Below are positions 8,557 to 16,575 of a DNA stretch of 54,464 bases, one piece after another (positions within the stretch are counted from its first letter, which is position 1; every line of letters starts with the position of its first letter). The position numbers and the translations under genes were made by a program. Under the pieces are notes generated by a model. It worked only from the letters and a program-made list of their open reading frames with translations. It was not told the origin of the DNA and searched no databases. Source of the stretch: JBDTSW01 sp051004675 (GTDB lineage: Bacteria; Actinomycetota; Thermoleophilia; Solirubrobacterales; 70-9); NCBI GenBank assembly GCA_051004675.1, contig JBPCKC010000052.1, forward strand, positions 1 to 54,464, in the 5' to 3' direction.

Positions 8557-9444
8557 ATGGACCCAGCGATCATCTTCTTCGGGCTCGGTATCGGGCTGCT
8601 CGTCGGCATGACCGGCATGGGTGGCGCGTCCCTGATGACCCCCCTCCTGATCCTGATCTTCGGGATCTCGCCGGTGACCGCGATCGGGACCGACATCTTC
8701 TACGCGGCCGTGACGAAGACCGTGGGCGGCTACCAGCACCTGAAGCTGGGCACGGTGCATCGCGGCATCGCGTTCTGGCTCGCGGTCGGCAGCGTGCCCT
8801 CCGCGCTGGTGGGCGTGTACGTGATCGAGCTGCTCCAGCGAAGCTACGGCGAGGACCTCGACAAGCTCGTCTTGGGAATGCTCGGCGGCGCCCTGCTGGT
8901 GGTGGGGATCGCCACCCTGCTGCGGTCGATCTTCTTCAAGGACGTGATCGCCGAGCGCTACGCCGTGCACCTCTACAGGCGCCACATCATCGCCGCGATG
9001 GTCACCGGCGTCACCACCGGCTTCGTGATCGGCCTGACCTCGGCCGGCAGCGGCACCCTGATCGCGATCGCGCTGATCGCGCTCTTCCGCCTCACCCCGC
9101 AGCGCGTCGTCGGCACCGACATCTTCCACGCGGCCATTCTGCTGTGGGCGGCCGGGATCGCCCACTGGATCGGCGGCAACGTGGACTTCGTGCTCGCCGG
9201 GAACATCCTGATCGGCTCGGTCCCCGGGGTCCTGCTGGGTGGCATGCTGGCGGTCCGCGCCCCGCAGGCATTCCTGCGCCGGGCCCTCGCGGTCGTACTC
9301 TGCGCCTCCGGCACCATGCTCGTCGCCAAGGAGGGCGACCCCAGCGTCGTCATCCCCGCGATCCTGGTCGCGGCCGTGATCGTCGGCGGCCTGTTCGCCA
9401 TCCAGGCGATCTCACAGCGGCGCCTGCGAGCCGACGCGGCATAG
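8557..9444 (+). CDS. TauE/SafE family sulfite/organosulfonate exporter
   Basis: 295 residues with about eight hydrophobic helices. The two family repeats are visible: GIGLLVGMTGMGGASLMTPLLI near the N-terminus and GVTTGFVIGLTSAGSGTLIAI in the middle, each followed by VTAIGTDIF or VVGTDIFHA. The family exports sulfite, sulfoacetate and related anions. Start ATG 8557 (MDPAIIFF) puts the first helix at once; an in-frame GTG at 8527 would add ten polar residues. Context (Rrf2 regulator upstream, sulfate assimilation 5 kb away) supports a sulfur role. The stop codon TAG lies inside the TAGACT box of the next gene. Confidence 0.88.
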   Translation: MDPAIIFFGLGIGLLVGMTGMGGASLMTPLLILIFGISPVTAIGTDIFYAAVTKTVGGYQHLKLGTVHRGIAFWLAVGSVPSALVGVYVIELLQRSYGEDLDKLVLGMLGGALLVVGIATLLRSIFFKDVIAERYAVHLYRRHIIAAMVTGVTTGFVIGLTSAGSGTLIAIALIALFRLTPQRVVGTDIFHAAILLWAAGIAHWIGGNVDFVLAGNILIGSVPGVLLGGMLAVRAPQAFLRRALAVVLCASGTMLVAKEGDPSVVIPAILVAAVIVGGLFAIQAISQRRLRADAA

Positions 9445-9453
9445 ACTCCGCGC

Positions 9454-10710
9454 GTGGACTTCGCACCCAGCAAGCGGGTCGAGGAGCTGCGTGAGCGGAT
9501 TCGCGCCTTCCTCGGCGAGCACGTCTACCCGGTCGAGATGGAGGCGCTGCGCGCCCTCGACGAGGAGGTGAAGCCGGGGGTCCCCTACCCGCGGATCCTG
9601 ATCGAGATCCGCGAGCGTGCCCGCGCCGAGGGCCTGTGGAACCTCTTCATGCCCGATGAGCGCTACGGGCCCGGCCTGACCAATTGGGAGTACGGCCTGC
9701 TGTGCGAGGAGATGGGCCGCAGCCCGGCGATCGCCGGCATGGCGTTCAACTGCGCCGCGCCGGACACCGGGAACATGGAGATCCTCGCCGAGCACGGGGC
9801 CGACGAGCAGAAGGAGCGCTGGCTCCAGCCGTTGCTGGACGGTGAGATCCGTTCGTGCTTTTCGATGACCGAGCCCGACGTCTCCGGGTCCGACCCGACG
9901 ACGCTTCAAACCCGCGCCGAGCTCGTCGACGGCGAGTGGGTGATCAACGGGCACAAGTGGTTTACCTCCGGCGCCGTGGGCGCCGACGTGGCGATTGCGA
10001 TGGTCGTCACGGATCCCGACGCGCACCGCTACGCCCGGGCATCGATGATCCTCGTGCCCATCGACAACCCGGGCTTCGACCTCGTGCGCCCGGTGCCGGT
10101 GATGGGGCACGACGGAGGCCCCGGCCATTGCGAGATCCGCTACAAGGACTGCAGGGTGCCCGAGGCCAACCTCCTAGGCCCCCGCCAGGCCGGGTTCGCT
10201 ATCGCCCAGGACAGGCTGGGACCCGGGCGCATCCACCACTGCATGCGCGCGATCGGCAGCTGCGAGCGCGCGATCGAGATGATGTGCAGGCGCGCCCTGA
10301 CCCGCGAGACGCAGGGCGAGAAGCTGGCCGAGAAGCAGTTCGTGCAGGACTTCATCGCGAAGAGCCGCATGGAGACCGAGCAGGCGCGACTGCTGACCCT
10401 CATGGCGGCTTGGCGGATGGACACCCAGGGCAAGAAGGCAGCCCGGCGCGAGATCTCGATGATCAAGGTGGTCGCCGCCAACGTCGTCATGGACGTGCTG
10501 GACCGTGCGATCCAGGTCCACGGGGCCCTCGGCATGTCCGACGACACGCCCCTCGCGGGCATGTGGCGCTTCTCCCGCATGCTGAAGGTCGCCGACGGCC
10601 CCGACGAGGTCCACAAGGTGGTGATCGCCCGCCGCGAGCTCAACCACTGGGCCCGCGAGATGGAGGCCCAGGACGACTCGCCCCAGCCGGCCGCCGCCGC
10701 CACGGCCTGA
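9454..10710 (+). CDS. acyl-CoA dehydrogenase, ACAD10/11-like
   Basis: 418 residues, FAD-dependent. Visible are FSMTEPDVSGSDPT (FAD/substrate region), NGHKWFTSGA, GRIHHCMRAIG and the C-terminal QVHGALGMSDDTP plus VADGPDEVHKVVIARREL. The GPDEVH segment instead of the common EGT is characteristic of the ACAD10/ACAD11/LvaC branch, which acts on phosphorylated 4-hydroxyacyl-CoA rather than performing plain beta-oxidation. GTG start with TAGACT 6 nt upstream and no Shine-Dalgarno: leaderless. Converges with an APH-type kinase 6 bp away, the partner expected for this branch. Confidence 0.9.
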   Translation: MDFAPSKRVEELRERIRAFLGEHVYPVEMEALRALDEEVKPGVPYPRILIEIRERARAEGLWNLFMPDERYGPGLTNWEYGLLCEEMGRSPAIAGMAFNCAAPDTGNMEILAEHGADEQKERWLQPLLDGEIRSCFSMTEPDVSGSDPTTLQTRAELVDGEWVINGHKWFTSGAVGADVAIAMVVTDPDAHRYARASMILVPIDNPGFDLVRPVPVMGHDGGPGHCEIRYKDCRVPEANLLGPRQAGFAIAQDRLGPGRIHHCMRAIGSCERAIEMMCRRALTRETQGEKLAEKQFVQDFIAKSRMETEQARLLTLMAAWRMDTQGKKAARREISMIKVVAANVVMDVLDRAIQVHGALGMSDDTPLAGMWRFSRMLKVADGPDEVHKVVIARRELNHWAREMEAQDDSPQPAAAATA

Positions 10711-10716
10711 GGCCGG

Positions 10717-11793
10717 TCAGCCCAGGCGGCGTTCGGCCTCGTCGGCGCCCTCGGCGAGGCGCTCCACGATCCTCGCGAACTCGTCCTGGCCAGAGTCGGC
10801 GCTGCCCTCCTTGCCGAGCTGCCCGGCGGCGTAGCGGGCGAGCACGCCCTCGAGGATCACCGCGAGCTTCCAGTACCCGAGGGCGATGAAGAAGTCGAGC
10901 TGGGAGAGGTCGCGGCCCGAGCGCTCGGCGTAGCGCTCGCGCAGGGCGTCGCGCCCCAGGAACCCGGGCGCGGTCGTGGCCGGGTCGAACAGCGGGATGA
11001 AATCGTCGCCGGCCTCGGCCCAGTAGACCATCAACAGACCCACGTCGGCGAGCGGGTCGCCGAGCGTGCTGAGCTCCCAGTCCACGACGGCCGCGACCTC
11101 CGCGGTCTCGCGGTCCAGGATCATGTTGTCGAGGCGGTAGTCGCCGTGGACGATCGTCGCCGGGCCCTGCTTGGGGATGCGGGCGGCCAGGCGCCGGTGG
11201 ACGTCGTCCACAAGCGGCAGCTCGCGCGTCTTCGACTTCTCCCACTGCCCGTGCCAGCGGTGAAGCTGCCTGGCGACGTAGTCCCCCTTCTTGCCCAGCT
11301 CGCCCAGGCCCACGCCATCGGGGTCCACGTGATGGATGGCGACGAGGGTGTCAACGACGCGCTCGCCGATCGCCCTCCGCTCCTCCTCGGAGAACGCAGC
11401 CGTCGCCTCGCGCTGGGAACGCAGGATCGGGCCCTCCACGAAGCCCATGACGTAGAAGGGGGCGCCGTTCACGGTGTCGTCCTCGCACAGGCCCGCCACG
11501 GGCGGCACGGGGACAGGGGTCTGCGCGAGGGCGGCGATGATCCGGTGCTCGCGGCCCATGTCGTGCGCGGAGGCGAGGCGCTTGCCCAGCGGCGGGCGAC
11601 GCAGGGCCCAGCGGCTGCCGGCGGCGTCGACCACGCCGTAGGTGAGGTTCGAGCGCCCGCCGGAGATCCGCTCGAAGGCAAGCGGCGGCTTCGCGCCATC
11701 GACGTTCTGCTCGAACCAGGCCTCGACGGCGGCGCCGTCGATCCCATCCGGGGCCTCGGCCGCCGTCCCGGCTGTAGCCTCCTGCTCGCTCAT
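10717..11793 (-). CDS. APH-type kinase (phosphotransferase family, ACAD10/11-like)
   Basis: 358 residues, protein-kinase-like fold. N-terminal ISGGRSNLTYGV (glycine-rich loop), catalytic IVHGDYRLDNMIL and metal-binding VVDWELSTLGDPLAD. This subgroup, unlike aminoglycoside kinases, is encoded beside acyl-CoA dehydrogenases or fused to them in ACAD10/11; Pseudomonas LvaA phosphorylates 4-hydroxyacyl-CoA. Start ATG 11793 (MSEQEATAG); the frame continues upstream but only as the antisense of the HAD gene. Its ATG and the ATG of the divergent HAD gene share the palindrome CATG. Confidence 0.9.
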   Translation of the reverse strand: MSEQEATAGTAAEAPDGIDGAAVEAWFEQNVDGAKPPLAFERISGGRSNLTYGVVDAAGSRWALRRPPLGKRLASAHDMGREHRIIAALAQTPVPVPPVAGLCEDDTVNGAPFYVMGFVEGPILRSQREATAAFSEEERRAIGERVVDTLVAIHHVDPDGVGLGELGKKGDYVARQLHRWHGQWEKSKTRELPLVDDVHRRLAARIPKQGPATIVHGDYRLDNMILDRETAEVAAVVDWELSTLGDPLADVGLLMVYWAEAGDDFIPLFDPATTAPGFLGRDALRERYAERSGRDLSQLDFFIALGYWKLAVILEGVLARYAAGQLGKEGSADSGQDEFARIVERLAEGADEAERRLG

Positions 11794-12409
11794 GGCGGCG
11801 AAGGCTCTCATAGTCGACTTCGGCGGCGTCCTCACGACCAGCATCTGGCCGGCCTTCGCGCAGTTCTGCGAGGCCGAGGGGCTCGAGCCCCAGGCGGTTC
11901 GCGACCTCTTCCGCGGCGACGCCGAGGCCCTGCGTCTGCTGCGCTCGCTCGAGACCGGGGAGACCTCGAGCGCCGAGTTCGAGCCTGCCTTCGGTGCGCT
12001 GCTGGGGGTCGATGACCACACCGACCTCACCCAGCGCCTGTTCGCGGGCCTGCGTCCCGACGACGCGATGGTCACCGTCGTCCGCGCGGCCTCGTCCGCG
12101 GGCATCAGGACCGGCCTGATCTCCAACTCCTGGGGGCTGGGCATCTACGAGCGCGCCCCGATCGACATCTTCGACGAGGCCGTCATCTCGGGCGAGGTAG
12201 GGATGCACAAGCCCCAGCCCGAGATCTACCTGCTCGCCTGCGAGCGCCTGGGCGTCGAGCCCGGCGACTCGGTGTTCGTGGACGACCTGCGCGAGAACTG
12301 CGCGGGGGCCGAGGCGGTCGGGATGACGGCCGTGCTGCACCGCACGAGCGAGGAGACGGTGCCGAGGCTGGAGGAGCTCCTGGGGGTCGCGCTGCGGGCG
12401 GGGGTGTAG
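11792..12409 (+). CDS. HAD-superfamily hydrolase, subfamily IA
   Basis: 205 residues. Motif I is IVDFGGVL: nucleophile Asp with Gly at the +2 position where most HAD phosphatases have the acid/base Asp. Motif II lies in GLISNSWG, motif III Lys in MHKPQPEIY, motif IV in VFVDDLRENC. This resembles the HAD module at the N-terminus of ACAD10 and of soluble epoxide hydrolase. The conserved motif begins six residues after ATG 11792, so a later start is unlikely. Divergent from the kinase gene with a 2-bp overlap of start codons. Confidence 0.88.
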   Translation: MAAKALIVDFGGVLTTSIWPAFAQFCEAEGLEPQAVRDLFRGDAEALRLLRSLETGETSSAEFEPAFGALLGVDDHTDLTQRLFAGLRPDDAMVTVVRAASSAGIRTGLISNSWGLGIYERAPIDIFDEAVISGEVGMHKPQPEIYLLACERLGVEPGDSVFVDDLRENCAGAEAVGMTAVLHRTSEETVPRLEELLGVALRAGV

Positions 12410-12446
12410 GGCTCGGCCGAAGCCGAAGTGGCCGGGTCTGCGTCAC

Positions 12447-14012
12447 TCAGCACCCCCCACCCCCGAGCGACAGCTCGGCGCGGACCTTCACGACCGAGGG
12501 CGCGGTGACCTCCACCCTCGTCCAATCTCCCTCGCGCTCGATGCACGCGTCGCCCTCGACCACCTCCCAGTACCGCGTGTGGTGCACGCGCACCAGGTAG
12601 GAACCCGCGGCGCCCGCCGTCAGCACGAAGGAATCCGGGCCGAGGGCGGCCAGCCGGGCGTCGGGGGCTGCGCTCGAGGGGGACTCCACCGTCGAGACGA
12701 GGGGCGGCTCGGGCGTCACGCGGTAGAGGCGCCACGCATCGCTCGCCCACACCTCTTCAAGAAACGGCACGCCCTCGGCGATCAGCTCCGCCTCGTCCTC
12801 TCCCAGGTAGTCGAGCTCGACCCCCTGCGGGACCGCGACGTAGGAGACGGCCCGCTCGCGCAGCCAGGCGAGGTAGGCGTCTTCGGTGAGGTTGGCGTCG
12901 TCGAAGAGCTCGAAGTCCTCGGACTCCGCCTGGCGCAGCCATCCTCGCGCCAGCGGGTAGCGGGCGGCCACGTGCACCGCCTCCCAGCGGTTTCGCGTCG
13001 GCACGACGTGCACGCGCACGGGCGCGCCGGCCACCAGCGAGTCGAGGCGCTCGAGCAGCGGAAGGTGAAACGCCCGCTCGACTGACGGGTCGTGGTCCGC
13101 GTCGGCGACATCGCGCACCGCCGGCGAGACCTGCCAGTAGAGGAGGGGGATCGAGATCACCGCGAGGACGACGGGCCGCCGGCCCGCGAGGGCGAGCGCC
13201 AGGACTGGGCCTGCGAACAGCGCGCCGAGGCGGGTCGCGTTTCCCCCGACCGCCGTATCCACGCTAAAGAGCGCGATCGCCGCCAGCCCGTAGAGCGCCA
13301 CGCCCCAGCGCAGCACGCGTTCGTCGCCCGGTAGCAAAACCAGCGCCGCCGCGCAGAGGCCGACGACGGGCCAGAAGGCCGACGCCGCGAACGGCTCGAC
13401 CCCGCCCACGGGGAAGGCGAGCGCCAGCAGGCCGATGCTCGCCAGCGCGGCCAGCGCCGTCCCGAGGCCGCCGGCGCACTCGGCCCGGCTGCCGATCCCC
13501 GGGCGGCGGGCAATCGCAACGGCAAGGCCGGCGATCGCCAGGAACAGGCCGGCCACCGGGCTCGCCAGCGTCGTTGCCACGGCCAGCGCACACGCCCAGA
13601 CGCCGCGGCGGCGCTGGAGCGCCAGGAGCGCCGCCAGCGCGAGCGCCACGCCCAGCGCGAACGCCAGGCGACCGCTCAGGAGGGGCAGGACGGTGGCGGC
13701 GGCGAACCACATGACCCCGGCGCGGGCCCGCGAGCCCCAGCGCCGGTGGGCGATCGCGCCGAACAGCCCGGCCGAGGCCACCGCCGAGGCCGCGCCCACG
13801 AGCTGCGGGGTGAGCCAGGCGGCGAGGGGCGCCGACAGCAGCCCGTAGCCGGGCAGGTGATGGCCCGCGTACCACGCGTTGTTCCAGACGCTGAAGCCCT
13901 CGTGCGCGTAGAGCTCGGCGCGGAAGGTCTGCGCAGCCAGGTCCGCGCTGGGAGGATCCCACGCCAGGTAGGCCCCGGCGAGGGCCGCAGCGAGAAGCGT
14001 CGGGGCGATCAT
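12447..14012 (-). CDS. polytopic membrane protein of unknown function
   Basis: 521 residues. About ten hydrophobic segments occupy residues 1-310, then a C-terminal, mainly soluble part of about 200 residues. After the first helix comes an extracellular-looking loop with WNNAWYAGHHLPGYGL, reminiscent of GT-C glycosyltransferase or mannosyltransferase-like proteins, whose first loop carries acidic and aromatic residues. I do not recognise a named family and see no firm catalytic motif. The end (WEVVEGDACIEREGDWTRVEV) looks like a small beta domain. Start ATG 14012 has no clear ribosome site. Divergent from the flippase-like gene across a 97-bp region holding a long palindrome. Confidence 0.7.
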   Translation of the reverse strand: MIAPTLLAAALAGAYLAWDPPSADLAAQTFRAELYAHEGFSVWNNAWYAGHHLPGYGLLSAPLAAWLTPQLVGAASAVASAGLFGAIAHRRWGSRARAGVMWFAAATVLPLLSGRLAFALGVALALAALLALQRRRGVWACALAVATTLASPVAGLFLAIAGLAVAIARRPGIGSRAECAGGLGTALAALASIGLLALAFPVGGVEPFAASAFWPVVGLCAAALVLLPGDERVLRWGVALYGLAAIALFSVDTAVGGNATRLGALFAGPVLALALAGRRPVVLAVISIPLLYWQVSPAVRDVADADHDPSVERAFHLPLLERLDSLVAGAPVRVHVVPTRNRWEAVHVAARYPLARGWLRQAESEDFELFDDANLTEDAYLAWLRERAVSYVAVPQGVELDYLGEDEAELIAEGVPFLEEVWASDAWRLYRVTPEPPLVSTVESPSSAAPDARLAALGPDSFVLTAGAAGSYLVRVHHTRYWEVVEGDACIEREGDWTRVEVTAPSVVKVRAELSLGGGGC

Positions 14013-14062
14013 CGGGCCGCGCGGATCGCTCGGCGGCGTCGCGCGGGGCCGCGAACCATCAC

Positions 14063-14096
14063 GATGGCCGATGGCGGATATCCGGCATCGGCTATC
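14063..14096. repeat. 34-bp near-perfect palindrome between divergent genes
   Basis: The sequence is symmetric about 14079/14080 (GATATC at the centre). Fifteen of 17 base pairs match; only two symmetric pairs (14074/14085 and 14066/14093) fail. Left-arm blocks are GAT, GCCGATG and CGGAT. It sits between the starts of two divergent membrane protein genes and overlaps the likely promoter of the right one, so an operator for a dimeric or tetrameric regulator, or a cruciform, is plausible. Confidence 0.75.
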
Positions 14097-14109
14097 TAGC
14101 TTATGGGCG

Positions 14110-15102
14110 ATGTTTGCTTCCGGGCCCTTCGCCGCAATCGACCTCGACCGGCAGATCGACGCCTTCGGGCGGGCGGGCGAGCGCTTCTTCGACGGCCTCG
14201 CCGAGATCGGCTGGGGCTGGCTGGCAGCCGCGCTGGTGCTCTCCCTCGGCCTCCAGCTCTGCCGTGCGCGGGCGTGGACGAATGCCCTCGAGGCCGCCTA
14301 CCCGGCCGACCGGGTCAGCCGCAGGGGCGTGACGGGCGCCTTCCTGGTTGGCGCCGGCATGAACGGCGTCCTCCCCGCCCGCGGGGGCGACGCGATCAAG
14401 ATCGTGCTCGCCAAGCGCAGCGTGCGCGACTCGAGCTACCCCGCCATCATCTCCTCCTTCGCCGTCCTGGCCCCATTCGACGCGCTCGCGGGGTTCCTGG
14501 TGCTGGGCTACGCGATCAACCAGGGCCTTTTGCCCGAGTTGCCGCGCCTGCCGGAGCTGCCCGCCTTCGACATCTCGTTCTGGGCCGCCCATCCGTACCT
14601 GCTCCTGTGGACCCTGGTGGCCTTCTCGATCGGCTCGGTCGTGCTGGTGGCGTTCATCGCCCGGCGCGCCGAGGCGGTCTGGCAGCGGCTCAAGCAGGGG
14701 GTGGCGATCCTGCGCGAGCCGCGGCGCTACCTGCACGAGGTCGCTGCCTGGCAGCTCGCCGCCTGGCTGCTTCGCTTCGCGTCCTTCTGGCTCTTCCTGG
14801 AGGCGTTCGGGATCGGGGGCTCGGCCGAGACGGTCCTGCTGGTGATGAGCGTGCTCGCGATCAGCGGAGCGCTGCCGCTGACCCCCGGCGGGGCGGGGGC
14901 ACAGCAGGCGCTGCTCGTCGCGACCCTCGAGGGGCCGACCCGTGTCGCCGTGCTCGCCTACTCGGTTGGCCAGCAGGTGGCCGTGACCGCGTGGTCGGTG
15001 GCGATCGCCTTCATCACGCTCGGGATCATCTTCCGCACCGGCGACTGGCGGGCGCTGGTGCGAGAGGGCAGAAAGGCGCGGGGGGAGCCGGCGGCGCCGT
15101 AG
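14110..15102 (+). CDS. flippase-like/lysylphosphatidylglycerol synthase TM-region protein
   Basis: 330 residues, seven to eight helices. Belongs to the UPF0104/AglD/MprF-TM group: the conserved GAGMNGVLPARGGDAIKIVLAKR near residue 77 (the family N-x-x-P-x-R-x-G-E/D motif) and PLTPGGAGAQQALL near the end are diagnostic. These proteins are thought to move lipids or act with glycosyltransferases. Start ATG 14110 is preferred because TAGCTT lies 7 nt upstream; an in-frame ATG at 14071 would lie in the arm of the palindrome. Its stop codon abuts the stop codon of the convergent helicase gene with no gap. Confidence 0.85.
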   Translation: MFASGPFAAIDLDRQIDAFGRAGERFFDGLAEIGWGWLAAALVLSLGLQLCRARAWTNALEAAYPADRVSRRGVTGAFLVGAGMNGVLPARGGDAIKIVLAKRSVRDSSYPAIISSFAVLAPFDALAGFLVLGYAINQGLLPELPRLPELPAFDISFWAAHPYLLLWTLVAFSIGSVVLVAFIARRAEAVWQRLKQGVAILREPRRYLHEVAAWQLAAWLLRFASFWLFLEAFGIGGSAETVLLVMSVLAISGALPLTPGGAGAQQALLVATLEGPTRVAVLAYSVGQQVAVTAWSVAIAFITLGIIFRTGDWRALVREGRKARGEPAAP

Positions 15103-16575
15103 CTACTTGTTCGCGTACTCGACGCGGACCTGCTTGCCCTTGAGCTTGGTGCCGTCGAGGCGCTCGAGCGCCTGCTCGGCGTGCTCGGCCGCGAGGTCCA
15201 CGAAGGAGAAGCGCTCGAGGACGCGGATCTCCCCCACCGACTCGGAGGGGACGACGGCGCCCTCGGTGAGCGCCCAGCGGATGTCCTCCTCGGAGATCCC
15301 GCTGCGCTCGCCCCGGTTGATGAAGAGCTTGGCGTGTCCCGACTCCGGCGCGGGCGGAAGCTTTTCGCGCTCGCGGGGAGGCTTGCCGTTAGTGGCCTCG
15401 GCCTTGGGCGCCGCCTCTTTGGCGTGGTCTCGCCGGCGCGGGCGCGGGGCGTGCTCGATGCGCTCCTCCGGCGGCTCCCACTCCCCGATCGACGTCTTCG
15501 CCTCGCGCTCGATCCGGTCGATCTCCTCGCGCTGAGCCGGGGTGACGAAGGTGATGGCGCGACCCGTCCGCCCCACGCGGCCAGTCCTCCCGATGCGGTG
15601 GACATAGGGCTCGGTGGTCGTGGGCACGTCGTAGTTGATGACGTGGGTTACGTGCTCGATGTCGAGCCCGCGAGCGGCCACGTCGGTCGCGACCAGGAGC
15701 GGCAGGTTCCTGGCCTTGAACGCGAGCATCACACCGTCGCGCTGCCCCTGGGTGAGGTCCCCGTGGAGCGCCTTGCACCGCATCCCCTTGCGCTGGAGCG
15801 CCTCGTCCAGCTTGCGCGTGTTGATCTTGGTCCGGCAGAAGATGATCGCCTGCTCGGGCTCCTCGACCCGCAGGACCTCGATCAGCCGTTCCGTCTTCTC
15901 CTTGGCGGGCACCTCGACGAACGCCTGCTCGATCGCGTCCACGGTGAGCTGCTGCGGGCTTACCTTGACGGTCACCGGGTCGTACATGAAGCCGTCGGCC
16001 AGGCGGGCGATCGGAGGGGGCATCGTGGCCGAAAAAAGCGCGGTCTGGCGGCCCCCCGGGCAGAGCTTGAGGATGCGCTCGACGTCCTCGATGAACCCGA
16101 GGTCGAGCATCTCGTCGGCCTCGTCGAGCACGATGTAGCGAGCCGAGGACAACAGCAGGGACCCGCGCGTGACCAGGTCCAGCATGCGGCCCACGGTCGC
16201 GACCACGACCTGCGCCCCGGAGCGAAGGCGCGACGTCTGCGTGGCCACCGCCTGGCCGCCGAACACCGCCAAGACCTCGATGTCGAGGTGCTCGGCGTAG
16301 GTCCGCAGCGCCTGAGTCACCTGGATGCACAGCTCGCGGGTGGGCGTAAGGACCACCGCCTGCGTCTCCTGGGAGTCGCCGTCGATGTGGTCCAGCAGCG
16401 GCAGGCCGAAGGCGGCGGTCTTCCCGGTCCCGGTCTGCGCCTGTCCGATCACGTCGTGGCCGGCCAGAAGCTCCGGGATCGCCTGCTCCTGGATCGGGGT
16501 GGGCGTCTCGTAGCCCAGCTCGTCGAGCGTCTGCAGCAGGCCCGGGGACAGGCCGAGTTCGGCGAAGGCGGTCAT
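15103..16575 (-). CDS. DEAD-box ATP-dependent RNA helicase, DeaD/CsdA-like
   Basis: 490 residues. Q motif (ELGYETPTPIQEQAIP), motif I AQTGTGKTAAF, motif II VLDEADEML, motif III SAT, motif VI HRIGRTGRVGRTG are all present. After an arginine- and lysine-rich linker (about 375-415) there is a C-terminal DbpA-type RNA-binding domain (AKLFINRGERSGISEEDIRW). This layout is that of DeaD/CsdA helicases in ribosome assembly and cold adaptation. ATG 16575 overlaps the stop of the upstream oxidoreductase (ATGA), so the two are cotranscribed. The very long open frame extending to 18360 is antisense noise. Confidence 0.95.
   Translation of the reverse strand: MTAFAELGLSPGLLQTLDELGYETPTPIQEQAIPELLAGHDVIGQAQTGTGKTAAFGLPLLDHIDGDSQETQAVVLTPTRELCIQVTQALRTYAEHLDIEVLAVFGGQAVATQTSRLRSGAQVVVATVGRMLDLVTRGSLLLSSARYIVLDEADEMLDLGFIEDVERILKLCPGGRQTALFSATMPPPIARLADGFMYDPVTVKVSPQQLTVDAIEQAFVEVPAKEKTERLIEVLRVEEPEQAIIFCRTKINTRKLDEALQRKGMRCKALHGDLTQGQRDGVMLAFKARNLPLLVATDVAARGLDIEHVTHVINYDVPTTTEPYVHRIGRTGRVGRTGRAITFVTPAQREEIDRIEREAKTSIGEWEPPEERIEHAPRPRRRDHAKEAAPKAEATNGKPPREREKLPPAPESGHAKLFINRGERSGISEEDIRWALTEGAVVPSESVGEIRVLERFSFVDLAAEHAEQALERLDGTKLKGKQVRVEYANK

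Noticed and set aside
14071..14109. Earlier ATG for the flippase-like protein
   Set aside because: It lies in the arm of the palindrome and adds 13 residues without hydrophobic character, while TAGCTT sits 7 nt before ATG 14110.
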